Below are positions 10,644 to 21,629 of a stretch of DNA of 64,000 bases, one piece after another. The notes under the pieces were generated by a model. That model ran no database searches. It saw nothing but the letters and a program-made list of their open reading frames with translations, and had not been told where the DNA came from. This DNA is from Nemania diffusa (Eukaryota > Ascomycota > Sordariomycetes > Xylariales > Xylariaceae): NCBI GenBank assembly GCA_038501195.1, contig JBBPUQ010000005.1, positions 310,001-374,000 on the forward strand, given 5' to 3'. Each line of letters starts with the position of its first letter. Positions within the stretch are counted from its first letter, which is position 1. A program made the translations under genes and the position numbers.

Positions 10644-11621
10644 TGTAGCTGTTGCAACGGGGCCCCCCGAGGCGGCGGAGCCAGAGCTATATTTGTTAAA
10701 GCATCTCGTCAGCGCTTTGAAAGAGTTGAGACCAAAACCACGCGCAATCCTGAATGCTTAGACGTGAACGTGCCATTGTCGACGACGAAGGAGTCTTTTC
10801 TTTGCTTGGGCCATGCGCGCGGGAATGTCATATGTCAGTAGAAGGGTATATGTGACGACGAATACCCAGGCGAAGGCGAGGGTCTCCTTGGGTGGCGACG
10901 ATAGGCAGAACCTTGAGCATACGATATCGGGTTGGGCAAGCGCATTTTCGGGCGAGGATACCCTGTTCTATGATGGGGACCTTTCTCAAGAGAGCGGCCT
11001 AGATAGCTCGAGTGAAGCTCGCATAGTCCAGATTTTGGGTCTTCACTGTCTCTCGGTCTTGAAAGATATAGCTTGAGGTTTTTGTTACACCTTTGTTTCC
11101 TAGTCTGTTAGTGTTCATCTGCATAAATGGGAATAAATGCATGCTGGTGACTCCTTAAAAATATCTCTGCTCATGCATGTATGTGGTTAGGCTTTGCATA
11201 CAGCCGTGGCCCATGGCGCTTACTCGTTTATTATCAATATTTATTGTTTCCGATTTGTCCTTACTTACTTCCTATCCATATTTCATCTTATGCGGTCAGA
11301 ACCTCAGATATTATACTGAGACAAACTGGGTAGCTGAAACCAAAATTCGAAAGGCGACAGTCCCACTTATACTTAACATCGAAGTTGTATGCGTACAGTA
11401 TCTACTTGGTAGTGTATTTACTGTATTCATACTGTAAGCCCTGGTGGGTAGCAAATCCCGATTAGGACTAGGTAGCTAGATATAAGTACATCGATAAGAA
11501 CTAAAAGTTGCCTACCTACGTTTAAAAACTCTCGACGCAACTAGACAACTGACAAACGCAACGCCGGACATCAGCACGGTTAGAACATACACGATTAACT
11601 AGCATGACGAACTTATAGCTC
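10644..11621. other. Intergenic region
   Basis: 3' region of the PP2C gene and 5' region of the PPR-like gene. Short open frames here lack splice context or motifs. AT content rises after 11080, with TACCTAC elements near 11510. No feature can be supported. Confidence 0.6.
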
Positions 11622-13955
11622 ATGTACCTGGGAGTCAAATCGCTATGGAGGGCTCGGTCTTGCGTTCGCCTCGTTCAAGGGCTCTCCTTGCTTCCTAGGG
11701 AGTCTCGGAATCTGCCGTTCAGCAGTGCATTGCAAACCCGATGCTGGCTCTCTTCCCTCGCCGAGCCCTCTCCACCGGTAGGAGCAGCGGAAGGAGCAGG
11801 AGATGCAGCAGTCTTAGGGGTCGAAGGCGAGCAGGCCGAACGGGGGGTCGTTCGAAAGTGCGAAGTCGGTGGGAGGAGGCCCAAGGCTAGGCCCAAGGTG
11901 CCCGCGACAGCCTCCTACAGCGCGCTTTGGCGACGCTTTGTAAAACGTGCGCAAACGACGCAAGAGCTGGGCTCGCTACCGGCTCCCATGATCAAGAGTT
12001 CTATCGAATATAAAACCCGATACGGCTCCAGTCGAAGTCGGAAAAAGTATATGAAGAGCGTCGGAAGACAAGCGCTACATGAATATGCCCGCGAGGCCCT
12101 CCACAAGCCGCGCAACGACTGGAGGTGGACCTTCGACTTTATGATCCGATCCACGCCCAAATTCGGCGAGGTGCTCGATTTCAAAGTCGGCATCGGTCGG
12201 GCCGCCGCGGCGCGAGCACGTGCAAGCCTTTCCAAGTTGGACACAAATCTCTGGCAGATACAGCAGAGACATAAGTGCAAGATTCGCATAGAGTCGACGC
12301 GTCACGAAGATGCGCCGCTTATTCTGAGCCTCTCAGGCACAACCGTTTCCATTCGGGATGCTCTTTTGGAGCTTGTTAGTGTCGTTGGCAAGGTCACGGC
12401 TGTTCGAGTTCTCGACCCGTCCTTGCAGATCTCGTCGCCCGAAATTTGGAAAGGCGCGAACCTAGGCGAGCGCCCCATTCGACTCCTCCAAGACGGAGAG
12501 TCTGCCGTCGAGGACGAGACAGTTACCGTGTATGGCCACAATATCGACAATATCGACTTTTTCAGGATGGCTCAACGTCCAAGGCTGAAGCCGTATCAAC
12601 TGACTATCCGAGCCGACGAGATTCCCCGGCCCACGGTGTGGACAACATCTTCGTTCGAGCAATATGTGGCAAAATTGGTTCTCGCCCAGGTGCCTACTCA
12701 CCTACACCAGTCGCTCTACCCGGTCGGCTTAAACCACCAAGGCATTGTAGTCCAACTCCTTACGGGACTTTTCACCTCGGAAGATTTGCGAGCGGCCGTG
12801 TCCCTCAGCGCAATGAAAATGGCTCTCCGGTACATACACGCGCGGGACCCGCTCTATCGACCCGCGGCTCGATCCATTTTCTATCAGGTTGAGCTACTGC
12901 ATCTACCTTTAGATGCCGAGACTTTCCAATCCTTCCTGATCAGCGCATCGAAGGCTAGTGATCTCCAGGGGTTTAATAGTGTTCTCAAAGCAATGCATAG
13001 GAAGGGTCTTTACGCGGGAGTCGAGACCTGGACCGCATTTCTAGCCATGATTCAGGACCCTAAAATCAAACTGTTTATCATGAAAAAAATGAAATCGCGC
13101 GGCCTACACCGCCTCCAGCCTATCCTGGCAGAGATGGGTCGGCAGAACATGCTGATAGAGCTCGAACGCCGTCCAAACCCGGGGGTGAAGATCCAGCGTA
13201 TAATGCAGGGACAAGACAAGAACTATGGTACAGCATGGTTAAATACGATAACGCTCAACCGCATGATAAACATAATTGGATCCCGTGGGGATCTCGGAGC
13301 TTGTTACGAGCTGTTAGACTTGGTTGAGCGCGATCAACGCACGCGGCCTGACCAATACACACTCAATACCATGGTAGTGCATACTCGGTCTATCCCACAG
13401 AGGATCGCGCTCCTCTCGCGTTTGCCAAGGGTAGAGCCCGACTCGGTCACGTATGGGCAGTTCTTCCATGTCGCTTGGAAGCAACGCCTTCCCAACATGC
13501 TCCGAGTGGTCTGGCGATACGCCGTCTTTGCGAACATGACCTATTCGCATATGCGCTACACTCTGACGCTCCTCCTGCGTCCGGAGCTAGTTCTGAGCAA
13601 CAACCGCGCGTTCCTCAAGGCGTGGGAAGACGTCATCTTCGGACGAAGCGAACTTGCCGCAGGCAGGCTCTCGGTCTCGGGGACGTCCCGCCAGTGCGGC
13701 TCGGTGCTCCTGATGGAGATATACAAGAAAAACGCGGGCGGTCAGCAGCCTCTAGTCGGGCTGGCAACCAAACTTCAGGAGGCGTACGAGATGGACATGA
13801 AGATTCATAAGATGAACAAGGAAGTTGCCGAATTCACCCCTGAGATGATGGATAGTCTCACGGTCGACATACCTATGGGCTTTAAAAGACGGACAAGGAT
13901 AGTAGCACCCCCTAATCCAGCAAACTTAGGGATTGAGGCCAATGCAGCAGACTAG
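11622..13955 (+). CDS. Mitochondrial pentatricopeptide-repeat-like protein
   Basis: Single open frame of 777 aa with no intron. The N-terminus is rich in Arg, Ser and Leu and lacks acidic residues for about 45 aa, as in a mitochondrial targeting sequence. Residues about 180-260 form an alpha/beta stretch with IQQRHKCKIRIES and a following LILSLSGTTVSIRDALLEL; I tentatively read this as a KH-like or related RNA-binding fold. The C-terminal half has degenerate helical pairs of PPR type, for example near 430-470 (TFQSFLISASKASDLQGFN) and 555-600 (LNRMINIIGSRGDLGACYEL, then DQYTLNTMV). Such fungal proteins bind organellar transcripts and act in mitochondrial RNA processing or translation. I cannot name the orthologue. 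The start is the first Met of the frame; a Met further in is unlikely because it would remove the presequence. Confidence 0.75.
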   Translation: MYLGVKSLWRARSCVRLVQGLSLLPRESRNLPFSSALQTRCWLSSLAEPSPPVGAAEGAGDAAVLGVEGEQAERGVVRKCEVGGRRPKARPKVPATASYSALWRRFVKRAQTTQELGSLPAPMIKSSIEYKTRYGSSRSRKKYMKSVGRQALHEYAREALHKPRNDWRWTFDFMIRSTPKFGEVLDFKVGIGRAAAARARASLSKLDTNLWQIQQRHKCKIRIESTRHEDAPLILSLSGTTVSIRDALLELVSVVGKVTAVRVLDPSLQISSPEIWKGANLGERPIRLLQDGESAVEDETVTVYGHNIDNIDFFRMAQRPRLKPYQLTIRADEIPRPTVWTTSSFEQYVAKLVLAQVPTHLHQSLYPVGLNHQGIVVQLLTGLFTSEDLRAAVSLSAMKMALRYIHARDPLYRPAARSIFYQVELLHLPLDAETFQSFLISASKASDLQGFNSVLKAMHRKGLYAGVETWTAFLAMIQDPKIKLFIMKKMKSRGLHRLQPILAEMGRQNMLIELERRPNPGVKIQRIMQGQDKNYGTAWLNTITLNRMINIIGSRGDLGACYELLDLVERDQRTRPDQYTLNTMVVHTRSIPQRIALLSRLPRVEPDSVTYGQFFHVAWKQRLPNMLRVVWRYAVFANMTYSHMRYTLTLLLRPELVLSNNRAFLKAWEDVIFGRSELAAGRLSVSGTSRQCGSVLLMEIYKKNAGGQQPLVGLATKLQEAYEMDMKIHKMNKEVAEFTPEMMDSLTVDIPMGFKRRTRIVAPPNPANLGIEANAAD

Positions 13956-14845
13956 AGCATTCGACGCCTCTCGACACCACTCAACTTAATTTAAATGTGA
14001 TATAGTTTATTAGGGGCAGGGTCATTGTGCCAAAAGGGGTCCCGGATATGCTTTTCTGTATATATACGGTAGGTATCTATAAGGCGTAGGTTCGAAGGGT
14101 CGGCTTGGACATTTTGCATCTACATACCTATATGTATCTATACACAGCTATGGCATACCAAGGGGGGAGTCAACATAGCTTCAACAACGATATCTGTAGA
14201 ATATTTAACCTACCTATCTCTTGTCTAGTGAAATCAACACGCCTCACAAGCTTCGGCTTTTCGTTCCAAATCTGAAACTCTAGCAAGTATATGTAGAGCG
14301 GATACGAGGTCAAGCAGATAAGCGGCGCAAACGCAGCACATGTGCACGTAAAATAAATACAGAGGCGGCGGGCCTGGCAAAGTACTTAGGTATGTCAACT
14401 TCCGCAAAGGGCAGGCGTTGTGCAAACGCCATTAATAGCCGTGCTAGACTATACTGTAATAATACATACAGTATCTGTCAAGGTGGAGCTTAGCAGCATT
14501 TTCTGCCATGTGAGCAGCGACAAGCCTCCCTATCTAGTAGGTAGGTTTGGCATCTCGGTGTTGCTCTCGAGACCTGCGTCCAATGAGCTAGCTCGCCTGC
14601 CGCAACGGTTGTGTCATTGCTGGTAGGTATTGTGCCTACTGTACCTACCTACCTACCTAGCCTAACCTAACTAACCTACATACTTACATCTACCGAGCGT
14701 ACCTACCAGCCTACCATACGCCTGCAATAGGTGCCATCCAATAGGTCTTACCTAAGTAAGTAGGTAGGTAGGTATTATCTAGCTAATCGATCGCTAATCC
14801 GTTGCCCCTCACTCGGCAGCATCGCATGCCCATAATCATCCCCCA
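13956..14845. other. Intergenic region with opposed CCTACC / GGTAGG arrays
   Basis: No gene. It contains the tetranucleotide arrays listed separately and the CT-rich leader of the DUG1 gene. Confidence 0.55.
14638..14774. repeat. Inverted pair of CTAC / GTAG microsatellite arrays
   Basis: ACCTACCTACCTACCTAG at about 14641-14660 is followed about 100 bp later by AAGTAAGTAGGTAGGTAGGT (about 14754-14773). The arms are complementary and could form a cruciform or hairpin in the DUG1 promoter region. The same tetranucleotide is common in this genome's intergenic DNA. Confidence 0.6.
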
Positions 14846-15160
14846 ATGCCCCGCACCTTGTTTACACGATTATCTCGCCAACAACTCGGACGTCTTGCGA
14901 CACCACCATTCCCATTCCCATTCCATTTACATTTATACCCGAGGGTCAGCGTCAGCGTCAGCTCCAGCTTCAGTGTCTGTCGAATCCCCAGCCGCCACTT
15001 CGCTCTGTCCACCTGCACGTCCTTCTCTCGTACCTATTCGGCTTCAACAGGTGCATCGGGATCTATATCCAGAGCTCGCAGTAGTCACAATAGCCTTGGC
15101 ACAGTCTCGGCTCCCAGGACTTATCTAACGCCCGCCACCCAAGCCCATCAAGCACGCAAG

Positions 15161-16648
15161 ATGGCGCCCCAGCTCGACGGCTACTTTGCCGAGGTCGACA
15201 AGTTGTCGGACCACTTCATCGACCGCCTAGCCCAGGCCGTCGCCATCCCTTCCGTCTCCTCCGATGCCAGCCGCCGTCCCGACGTCGTCCGCATGGGCGA
15301 GTTCCTGGCCGCCGAGCTGAAGAAGCTGGGTGCCAGCGTCGAGATGCGGCCGCTCGGCAAGCAGCCCGATAAGCCCGAGCTCGACCTCCCGCCCGTCGTG
15401 CTAGCTCGCTACGGCAGCGACAAGAGCAAGCGGACGATTCTGGTGTACGGTCACTATGACGTCCAACCCGCCGAGACGACCGATGGCTGGTCCACCGAGC
15501 CCTTCACCCTGACTGTCGGCGACGACGGCCGCATGTTTGGCCGTGGCAGCACCGACGACAAGGGCCCCGTGCTGGGCTGGCTGAACGCCATCGAGGCCCA
15601 CCAGAAGGCTGGCGTCGACTTCCCCGTCAACCTGCTCATGTGCTTCGAGGGTATGGAGGAGTACGGGTCCGAGGGCCTCGAGGAGCTGATTGAGCAGGAG
15701 GGCAAGGGCTACTTCGCCGACGCAGACGCCGTCTGCATCAGCGACAACTACTGGCTGGGCACCGAGAAGCCCTGCCTGACCTACGGTCTTCGTGGCTGCA
15801 ACTACTACAGCGTCGAGATTGCCGGCCCCGGCGCCGACCTGCACAGCGGCGTCTTCGGCGGCACCGCACAGGAGCCCATGACCGACCTGGTGCGCGTGCT
15901 GGGCAGCCTCGTCGATACGCATGGCAAGATCCAGATCCCCGGCATCTACGAGCAGGTCGCGCCCGTGACGTCGGACGAGGAGGGACTGTACGATGGCATC
16001 TCCTTCACTATGGAGACGCTCCACGAATCCCTGGGTTCCACGACCACCATATTCGAGGACAAGAAGGCCACGCTGATGGCCCGCTGGCGGTATCCGTCGC
16101 TCAGCGTCCACGGCGTCGAGGGCGCCTTCTCGGCCCCCGGCGCCAAGACGGTCATCCCGGCCAAGGTCATCGGCAAGTTCTCCATCCGCACCGTGCCCGA
16201 CATGGACATCGACAAGACCAACGAGGCCGTCTACAGCTACGTCAAGGGCGTCTTCGCCAAGCTGAACTCCAAGAACTCGCTCAAGGTCTACGCCCAGCAC
16301 ACGGGCAAGTGGTGGGTCGCCAGCCCGAACCACTGGAACTTCCGCGCCGCCAGCAAGGCCACGGAGCGCGTGTGGGGCGTCGCGCCCGACTTCACCCGCG
16401 AGGGCGGAAGGTGAGTTTCCTTTTTGACGAATCGGGGCGTAACCGTTTACTGACTTGACTTATCTAGTATCCCCGTCACCCTGACTTTCGAGCAGGCCAC
16501 GGGCAAGAACGTCCTGTTGCTGCCGATGGGCAGCTCGACGGATGGCGCACATTCGATCAACGAGAAGCTGGACAAGCGCAACTATATCGAAGGTATCAAG
16601 TTATTGGGCGCATATCTGCACTATGTGGCCGAGGAGCCCCAGAGCTAA
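15161..16648 (+). CDS. DUG1: Cys-Gly metallodipeptidase Dug1 (M20 family)
   Basis: Exons 15161-16410 and 16468-16648; the 57-nt GT-AG intron joins AG|T into Ser. From the ATG at 15161 the protein is 476 aa, close to the 481 aa of yeast Dug1. The M20 metal-site residues are visible: His98 and Asp100 in GHYDVQPAE, Asp132 in STDDKGP, the Glu166-Glu167 pair in GMEEYGSEG (general base and ligand), Asp195 in ISDNYW and His445 in DGAHS. The enzyme cleaves Cys-Gly from glutathione breakdown in the cytosol and is also the metallopeptidase subunit of the yeast Dug1-Dug2-Dug3 complex. The frame stays open upstream to an ATG at 14846, which would add 105 aa rich in Ser, Arg and Thr and nearly free of acidic residues, like a mitochondrial presequence. 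I prefer 15161 because it matches family length. Codon use is strongly C/G-ending, suggesting high expression. Confidence 0.93.
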
Positions 16649-18841
16649 GGTGTGGCGGATGGAACGATATGTGTAAGGGACTCGCTATACTCATACCATA
16701 CGGCCTTTCATATGGAGCCAGCGGGCTTAGTTAGTCGCCAGGACTACTTGGGAGTCTATTGTGGGAAATGGGATATACCATCGTAGGATCTAACGGCGGC
16801 GACAACTATCTAGGCAGTCAGGTAGAGAGTTGCGAATAGCTAGGTTATGACCGTAATATATCCGATCCAAATAATCACTGAGGTCGCATTCATTACGCGA
16901 GGTGGTCCCTGATTACGCATGCCTGTTATATGTCCAGTCTAACTCGTCTAGGCCCTACGTATATATATACAAAGGACTGCCACGACTGGAGAAGGCCTGG
17001 GATGTAGATATCGCCAGCGCTTCCCACAGGTAAAACAATACTTTGACTGTTTGACAGATAACTTGACTAACCAAGGCAAAACAAACGCATTTGAATTGAT
17101 TGCCAGGCAAATCAAAGATTTCTTGTTTACCTGTGTTTGCCAGTTATTTTCAAATAATTTCTTTCTTTTTTTGATTTTTCTTTTGTTGTTTTTTGGTAAA
17201 AAAAAGCTATTCAGAAGGTGTAATACTTTCTTACCTAGGTGGCAGTCTGTTTCAAGACCCACATTAATCCACCAATAGGACCCCTTTCCCAACTAATAAG
17301 CCCACTTACTGACTTAGCCACTTACCTACCTAGCCACTTGCCCTACCTACCACCCTACCTACTACTTTACCTACTACTTTACCTACTACTCTACCTACTA
17401 TTTTACCTACTAACGCACCTAGTAGGTTTATTTGATTGTTTGACTCAAATACCTGTTCAAATCAAACAACAGATTCGACCAAACAAGTCAAATAAGCGCT
17501 TTTTGCGATCAATCAAGGCAAAACACGTCAAAAGCCGTTTATTTGACTTGTTTTAACTGTGTTTAGCGCTGGATATCGCCGTGACACGGACAGTTAGATA
17601 TGACATTGAAAATATGTTGTCATTGTCATTGTATACGTAGGGATGCATCTTCGCGTTACTGTAACGAGCTGCCTGCTCGCCCTTTCTACTTCTCTGTTTG
17701 TTTCATCTGCTCGTCTGGCTTTCCCTTGTAAGATATCATGCGCAAGAAAACCGGGGATTAATATCTGCTGATGCTAATGCTGGAGGGGAATAATGCTAGC
17801 GCCGCTTATCCGCGCGTTTATACCCCTTTTTTACGTAGAGTTTAATCTAGAAAACGAGTTGGATTTCTCAGCTTGCTTCATATTTAGGCTTTTCGGTCAA
17901 TTACACGTGGCAGTTTGTAACAAGCGTCGTAGGTGTTTGTGTTAGATAAAGTAATTAGATTAGTTTAGCTCAATTTAATGTGTAAATCAACGTTTTAAGT
18001 TCTTTATTTTCATTGACGATGATCCCTCGTAGTTGCTGACTTGGCGTATATATTTTATCCCGCTGGACAGGTCATTGGTTTGGTACTGTCCGTGTGCGTT
18101 TGGGGCTGTGGGTTCGGATCTGATCTGATCATGCTGATTAGATCAGAATTATGCCAGCTGAGTTGGCGATACCAGGCGGGCAGCTACTTTCTAGGTGATC
18201 ATGATGGCCTAACTCGGTTAGGGGAGACAACGTCGACTTCTTGAGGTACTGGTAAAGGCATGTGTGTGGTGGCTGTAAGGATATACGGATCGATCCCTCT
18301 GCTTTTCTGGGAACTGCTTATTACAGATACTTGTAAGTCAGGGCTCATTTATGATGGGTTTGTCAGTAAGGCTTAATAGGGATCTGAAGCTTTCTAATTC
18401 TTAATTCCTGTATCTACCTATTGTACAATATTAAGCTAGATAATAGGGAACGGTGCTGCCGGGTCGATCGTACTGCAATAATCCAATAATCCCGAATAAT
18501 AATCCCGAATGGGACAACCTGAGCCACGCCGCTTTTAGCCTGAGGCTGAGCCCTATCCTGGGTAAGACCCGCTCTTTTGTAACCTACCTCGGGGCTAATA
18601 TGAACAAAAACTTGCATAATTTCCAACACATGTCAAGATTGTTAGAAATCACCATTGTGCCAAAAGATGAACTTAATATTCCAATTTTTATTGTAATATT
18701 TGCAACAGGTATTACGGTAATGGCGATTCATTCACAGCGCAGCGCAATCCATCAAGGAGTGAGGGGGGTATACCGGCCATTGGTTCTATCACAATTTCAT
18801 CTTGCTGTCAAATTCAATATTTCAAGCCACTCTTTTGTTAC
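16649..18841. other. Intergenic region with simple repeats
   Basis: No gene seen. It is AT-rich from about 17040, where CAAGGCAAAACA occurs twice (about 17082 and 17513) among TTGACT-rich sequence that may be an old repeat. A GATCTGATCTGATC tract lies near 18117. The tandem array at 17341-17416 is listed separately. Confidence 0.5.
17341..17416. repeat. Degenerate 12-bp tandem array (CTACTACTTTAC)
   Basis: About five units read as ACCTACTACTTT with small changes (CTTT, CTTT, CTCT, ATTT). The array sits inside a longer CTACC-rich stretch beginning near 17305. Confidence 0.7.
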
Positions 18842-18845
18842 AAGT
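18725..18845. repeat. Dispersed repeat copy A
   Basis: Begins GATTCATTCACAGCGCAGCG and includes GTATACCGGCCATTGG and CACAATTTCATC. It aligns over about 120 bp with copy B at 21630, same orientation, with a few small indels and mostly transition differences. It ends at the NACHT-like remnant. Confidence 0.75.
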
Positions 18846-19015
18846 CCCGTGGTGTCTATCAGCGGCTACTTCAGCAAATCGACGACAAGGAGGCGCTGGT
18901 GCCCATTCTTCAATGGATCGTTCTCGCTGCCCGGCCCCTCACAGTGAACGAAATGGCGTCGGCACCTAGTGATATCAATCTGTACAGCCCAGATGAACAG
19001 AGAGAGATTCCATGA
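18842..19015 (+). pseudogene. Remnant of a NACHT/NLR-type gene
   Basis: A 57-codon frame reads SRGVYQRLLQQIDD, then ILQWIVLAARPLTVNEM, then stops at 19013. This is the characteristic winged-helix stretch that follows the NACHT NTPase in fungal STAND proteins (pattern YxRLLxQI...LxWIxxAxRPLTxxE). No Walker A or B region precedes it, and the downstream sequence loses similarity at once. I read it as a fragment of a deleted NLR gene. What removed the rest is not visible. Confidence 0.65.
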
Positions 19016-19111
19016 TTGTCAGTGGTACGAACGTTAGCACCATAGCTATTCAACATGTCTGCCGTGCTTGTCTCTGCTGCTCGGACTTGCGCCTCCGCGG
19101 ACCAAGGACTC

Positions 19112-19255
19112 ACTCAGCCAAGCTCAGATTGCTGGCTTGTGCCGCGTGGTGAAGCTATGTCATTCCCGAGTCGTCTTCGTTCTCCACGTCGAGATTTGTT
19201 ACCAATGCGTCAAGGTACTCTTGGTTAATATGCTCTACGCCGTGGTCCGATGTCG
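19112..19255 (-). pseudogene. Possible ankyrin-repeat remnant
   Basis: On the minus strand a frame reads YLDALVTNLDVENEDDSGMT, one stop, then LHHAAQASNLSLAE. The DxxGxTxLHxAA core is ankyrin-like. It has no start and has a stop inside the repeat. It lies between the NACHT-like remnant, which is on the other strand, and the 3' end of the C2H2 gene. It may be debris of the same lost NLR or of a separate gene. Confidence 0.4.
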
Positions 19256-19288
19256 CGTACAATATATACCGTTAATACTGTAGAAGTA

Positions 19289-21015
19289 TTAACGGCGTCG
19301 TTTTTTCCCCGTCACATCCGAAATACTAATTAGAGCCTCAACGTCGCTCTGGAAGTCTAGATCTTCGTCGTCCAGCATTTCGTCAATATCGCTAGGTAGT
19401 CTTTTCAACGTAAGAAGAGCGATCTCTTCCATGTGCGCGGCGACGTGTAACTGGAGAGCTTCGCTCGAGAATACAGCGCTGGGGTCGACTTTGTCTGGGT
19501 GTTGAAAGTCATCGCCAAACGGACATTCGAGCACCTTGTCGGGGATTGGTTTCCGTCTTATCCAGCTAAGATTCCCGACATGCGCCTCAGGCACACCATG
19601 CTCTTTGATGCAATGTTCTTGATACCGAGACTCCTGATCGAATATAATCGGATCGTGAGACAGAACTTTGCATTCCCAAATACTCTCGTGACCATCCTGC
19701 ATGTGGCTGACCCAAGCTTTTGACGTTTCAAATGTGGGCGGGCCAGTCCCATGTTGGCCAGCTTCCAAGCAGTGTGTGGAGAGACAAATGAAAGGCTCCA
19801 GATCATCGAGGACATGATTGCTAGGGCGCGTTAGACGTTATACTATTACAAGAATGATGATCGGCTTACCGCCACAACGTTGACTTCCCAGTGTTCTTGA
19901 ACTCAATGATAACGCCGCAGTATGGGCACTCGCGTGTCGGTGGTAATGGAGAGAACGACACTTTGTTGTTCACAAGAACAAACTTAGCCTGAGGAACCTC
20001 GGTTGTGGATCTGGCGTACAAAGGCCCAACACCAGTCTGTCGAGTAGTAGTTGCATTCGTTACCGGCACTGACGGAGGGCCCGCTGGTCCCGGTGTTTCA
20101 TCGATAGTCACGGACTTTGGTAACACACTCAGAACAAAACGGACGACCGGGGAAATCCCCTTTATCTTGAGCAATCGAACAAGAGTTGAGGTGGTTTGTA
20201 GTTTCCGAGCACTCGGTTTAATGCGCCTTCGATGGGATCGGTAGTAATACAGTCGTTGAAGTCGCAGCGCATTAGCTTCGATCAATGCTACGCGAAGCGA
20301 ATCCGGCACCATAGGATATCGGGAACGGAGGTAGCATTCTGTATCAAGGCGCAACTCGGCTATCGCGCTATTTGCCTCTTCGTCAACACGATACCCCCCA
20401 ATCTTACGCGCTGGGTTGGCTTCCGCGAATTCTCGAAGAGCAGAAGATAGATGATAGAGCTCTGTCACTGCTTCGCCGATTTTATCGGTAATTTTTGAAA
20501 TGTTCTCCTCTTCTAGGTCCACGTCATCGTCTGAATGGCTTGCATCGTCATCGGCTCTGTGCTTGACTTCCGAGTCACCATGCTCTGATATGCGTTGTCT
20601 CTTTTTACTCGAATAAATTGGCTTCACTACGGTATTGTGGAATTTCACATTAGCATATAGTCCTAGACGTTCAGTCCAGACATATTCAGCGCTACAGGTA
20701 CTTACAAGATGCCAAAGTGTTGCAAATGATATCCAACAGCTTGTGTATCACCTCTACCAATCTAGGCCTGAATCGGAGTCTGTAGTCTAACGAAACATTG
20801 AGCGGCCCATAAACATCCATGTTTATTGCCCACAGTCTAAGGCGTGCCAACTGGTCATCCATGATAGCAGGATCGGGCACGACTTCAGGCATGACTATAT
20901 ATTTATAGAAAAGAGCGAAGCATTGTGTTGCGTGTTCTGCGATGCTCGGGCCAAGATCATCTTGAAGGAAGACATCTTCTATAGAATCATCTTGCATACG
21001 ATCAAGGTTTCCCAT
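19289..21015 (-). CDS. C2H2-type zinc-finger domain protein of the fungal NLR-associated kind
   Basis: Exons on the minus strand: 21015-20706, 20626-19870, 19820-19289; 532 aa. Intron 1 (79 nt) starts GTAAGT and uses the acceptor at 20627; a nearer AG would leave only 43 nt and make a stop. Intron 2 (49 nt) starts GTAAGC with a CTAAC branch. The first exon has the helical region RLRLWAINMDVYGPLNVSLD found at the start of this family. The middle is an acidic linker followed by a helical region. The C-terminal part has CPYCGVIIEF, then WRNHVLDDLEPFIC, ESRYQEHCIKEHG, a second Cys-containing block (LECPFGDDF) and LQLHVAAHMEEIALL, the usual pattern of degenerate C2H2 fingers. Such proteins occur in many paralogues near STAND genes in Pezizomycotina; function unknown. 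It is bracketed by repeat copies A and B. Confidence 0.8.
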
Positions 21016-21571
21016 GGCGAAAGAGTGCTATAGGTGTGCCAAATCCAGGACTGGTCAACTTTTGCGTGAAAAGATTGAGGACAAGCAGGTCGCGACTGAG
21101 GTCGATCAAGGGAAGCGGTTAGAATAAGGGGGTGAATGGAATCAGACGTTAGACACAGAAAATACGTCTTTACAAATGACATAGATTTAAGGCTTCGTTC
21201 GCGACTTCAGGCTTTCCTTCAGAACTCCCCAGATCATTGTGTCCTTAAGTTATTTATACTAGGACTCGTCACTGTCCTCTAATAGGTGGGACGGAAGTGC
21301 ACTCTTTTCTACTACACCACAACTTAGGATTTTGTCATTGCGACTCGTCAGGCTGAAGCGTGTGAGAGGAGGTATCACAACAGGGGTCGGCCCTTGAAAC
21401 TAAGGAATTGAAGTCAACCGGGACACCAATTCTTAGCTGGACAAGTGTAGAGTCTCCGACACGTCGGTATTTAGCGTTCCCAGGAGTTGGACTATGACGA
21501 CGGCAGCTAACCCTCTACCTCAGAACTGAAGCTTCAATAGCAGGGTCATGTGTTTGCTTGTTAGGTTGGCG

Positions 21572-21601
21572 GGCGGTTAGCATGCATCCATGCTAACCGC
21601 C
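21572..21601. repeat. Perfect 13-bp inverted repeat, 4-nt loop
   Basis: GGCGGTTAGCATG (21572-21584) pairs exactly with CATGCTAACCGCC (21589-21601) around the loop CATC. It is not next to a coding end. It could be a structured element, a terminal repeat of a lost transposon, or a factor site. Confidence 0.85.
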
Positions 21602-21629
21602 GTGCCGTCCCTGCTATCTCTGCCAATGA

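Noticed and set aside
15401..16333. 310-codon minus-strand frame opposite DUG1
   Set aside because: DUG1 has strong C/G-ending codon use, which leaves the antisense frame open. The antisense product is a repetitive Val/Gly/Asp sequence without a family.
20627..20705. Shorter 43-nt intron in the C2H2 gene (acceptor at 20663)
   Set aside because: It creates an in-frame TGA at the junction and is shorter than other introns here; the 79-nt choice has a CTAAT branch and keeps frame.
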